DNA of 5,803 nt from Prevotellaceae bacterium (GTDB lineage Bacteria > Bacteroidota > Bacteroidia > Bacteroidales > UBA932), in NCBI GenBank assembly GCA_031285695.1, contig JAITVR010000183.1, positions 1 through 5,803 of the forward strand. The letters run 5' to 3'. The translations under genes and the position numbers were made by a program. Every line of letters begins with the position of its first letter. Position 1 is the stretch's first letter. The notes beneath the pieces were generated by a model. It had not been told where the DNA came from, did no database searches, and saw nothing but the letters and a program-made list of their open reading frames with translations. Positions 5,595 to 5,803 of the stretch are shown piece by piece.

Positions 5595-5803
5595 CTAAAT
5601 GGGGGAGAGGGTAACCACGGGTATAAGCATTTCTTCCATCGAAATTCCGCCGTGCTGAAAGGTGTTGCGGTAGTACTTTACGTTGTGGCCGTAGTTGTTG
5701 GGATAGACTAAGAAGTCGCGGTTGCGGGCAAAAACGTAGCTGCTCGAAAGGTTGGTGCGCGGCAAAAATGCCTGCTCGGGTTTTTTGATTTCAAAAACTT
5801 CCT
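5595..5803 (-). CDS. porX: PglZ-domain response regulator, PorX-like (C-terminal 68 codons only)
   Basis: The frame enters from the right edge and ends with TAG at 5597-5595. The 68 residues seen include FLPRTNLSSSYVFARNRDF, YPNNYGHNVKYYRNT, and a final QHGGISMEEMLIPVVTLSPI. The HGGIS-(L/M)-EEM-(I/L)-(I/V)P ending is characteristic of PglZ (alkaline-phosphatase-like) domains. The short tail just after it fits PorX, which joins a receiver domain to PglZ and regulates the type IX secretion system with the kinase PorY. The His of HGG is probably a metal ligand. The receiver domain is outside the window, so another PglZ protein is not excluded. It reads toward the sigma operon, with 151 bp between the genes. 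No clear terminator follows it, so some read-through into the operon is possible. Confidence 0.5.
   Translation of the reverse strand, partial: EVFEIKKPEQAFLPRTNLSSSYVFARNRDFLVYPNNYGHNVKYYRNTFQHGGISMEEMLIPVVTLSPI

Noticed and set aside
1..5803. tRNA, rRNA, CRISPR array, transposase or integration site
   Set aside because: No cloverleaf, regularly spaced direct repeats, transposase-like frame or target duplication was seen on either strand.

Overview
The window looks like a chromosomal piece of a Bacteroidota (Bacteroidetes) genome with moderate GC. The evidence is a FecI-type sigma / FecR pair of the Bacteroidota kind, an STN domain protein, a BACON-domain lipoprotein, a Bacteroidota -33/-7 promoter (TTTG, 20-nt spacer, TATATTTG), A-rich leaders without Shine-Dalgarno sites, and the C-terminus of a PglZ-domain protein resembling PorX. 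PorX would imply a type IX secretion organism. Every supported gene is on the minus strand, so transcription runs from right to left.

Right to left: the last 68 codons of the PorX-like gene (5595-5803) are followed by a 151-bp gap. That gap holds a housekeeping-type promoter and a second, two-block promoter-like element. Next is a tight operon: ECF sigma factor (4868-5443), FecR-like anti-sigma factor (3899-4858) and a 662-residue envelope protein (1904-3892), with gaps of 9 and 6 nt. Just past the operon lie a 24-bp imperfect inverted repeat and a perfect 10-bp intrinsic terminator. About 300 bp without a gene follow, then the first 488 codons of a lipoprotein (1-1464) that runs off the left edge.

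The operon resembles cell-surface signalling, but the third gene is not a TonB-dependent receptor. It has an N-terminal signal peptide and STN domain, then a second internal start and signal peptide, a Pro/Glu/Ala-rich segment, eleven 14-16-residue QLAGVxNxA-type repeats, and a barrel-like C-terminus ending in Phe. A two-block element in front of the sigma gene (13/14 and 8/8 identical bases at the same 13-bp spacing) recurs inside this ORF, 28 bp before the internal start. The simplest inference is a sigma-dependent promoter, with the third ORF arising from two adjacent genes that are now read through or remain separately expressed.

The lipoprotein combines a surface-type lipoprotein signal, a BACON domain, a Ser/Thr-rich beta region resembling aerolysin/ETX-MTX2 pore-forming proteins, and a truncated Fibrobacter-major-paralogue (FISUMP-like) domain. 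No sequence link to the sigma operon was established. All family assignments come from reading motifs, not from database searches.
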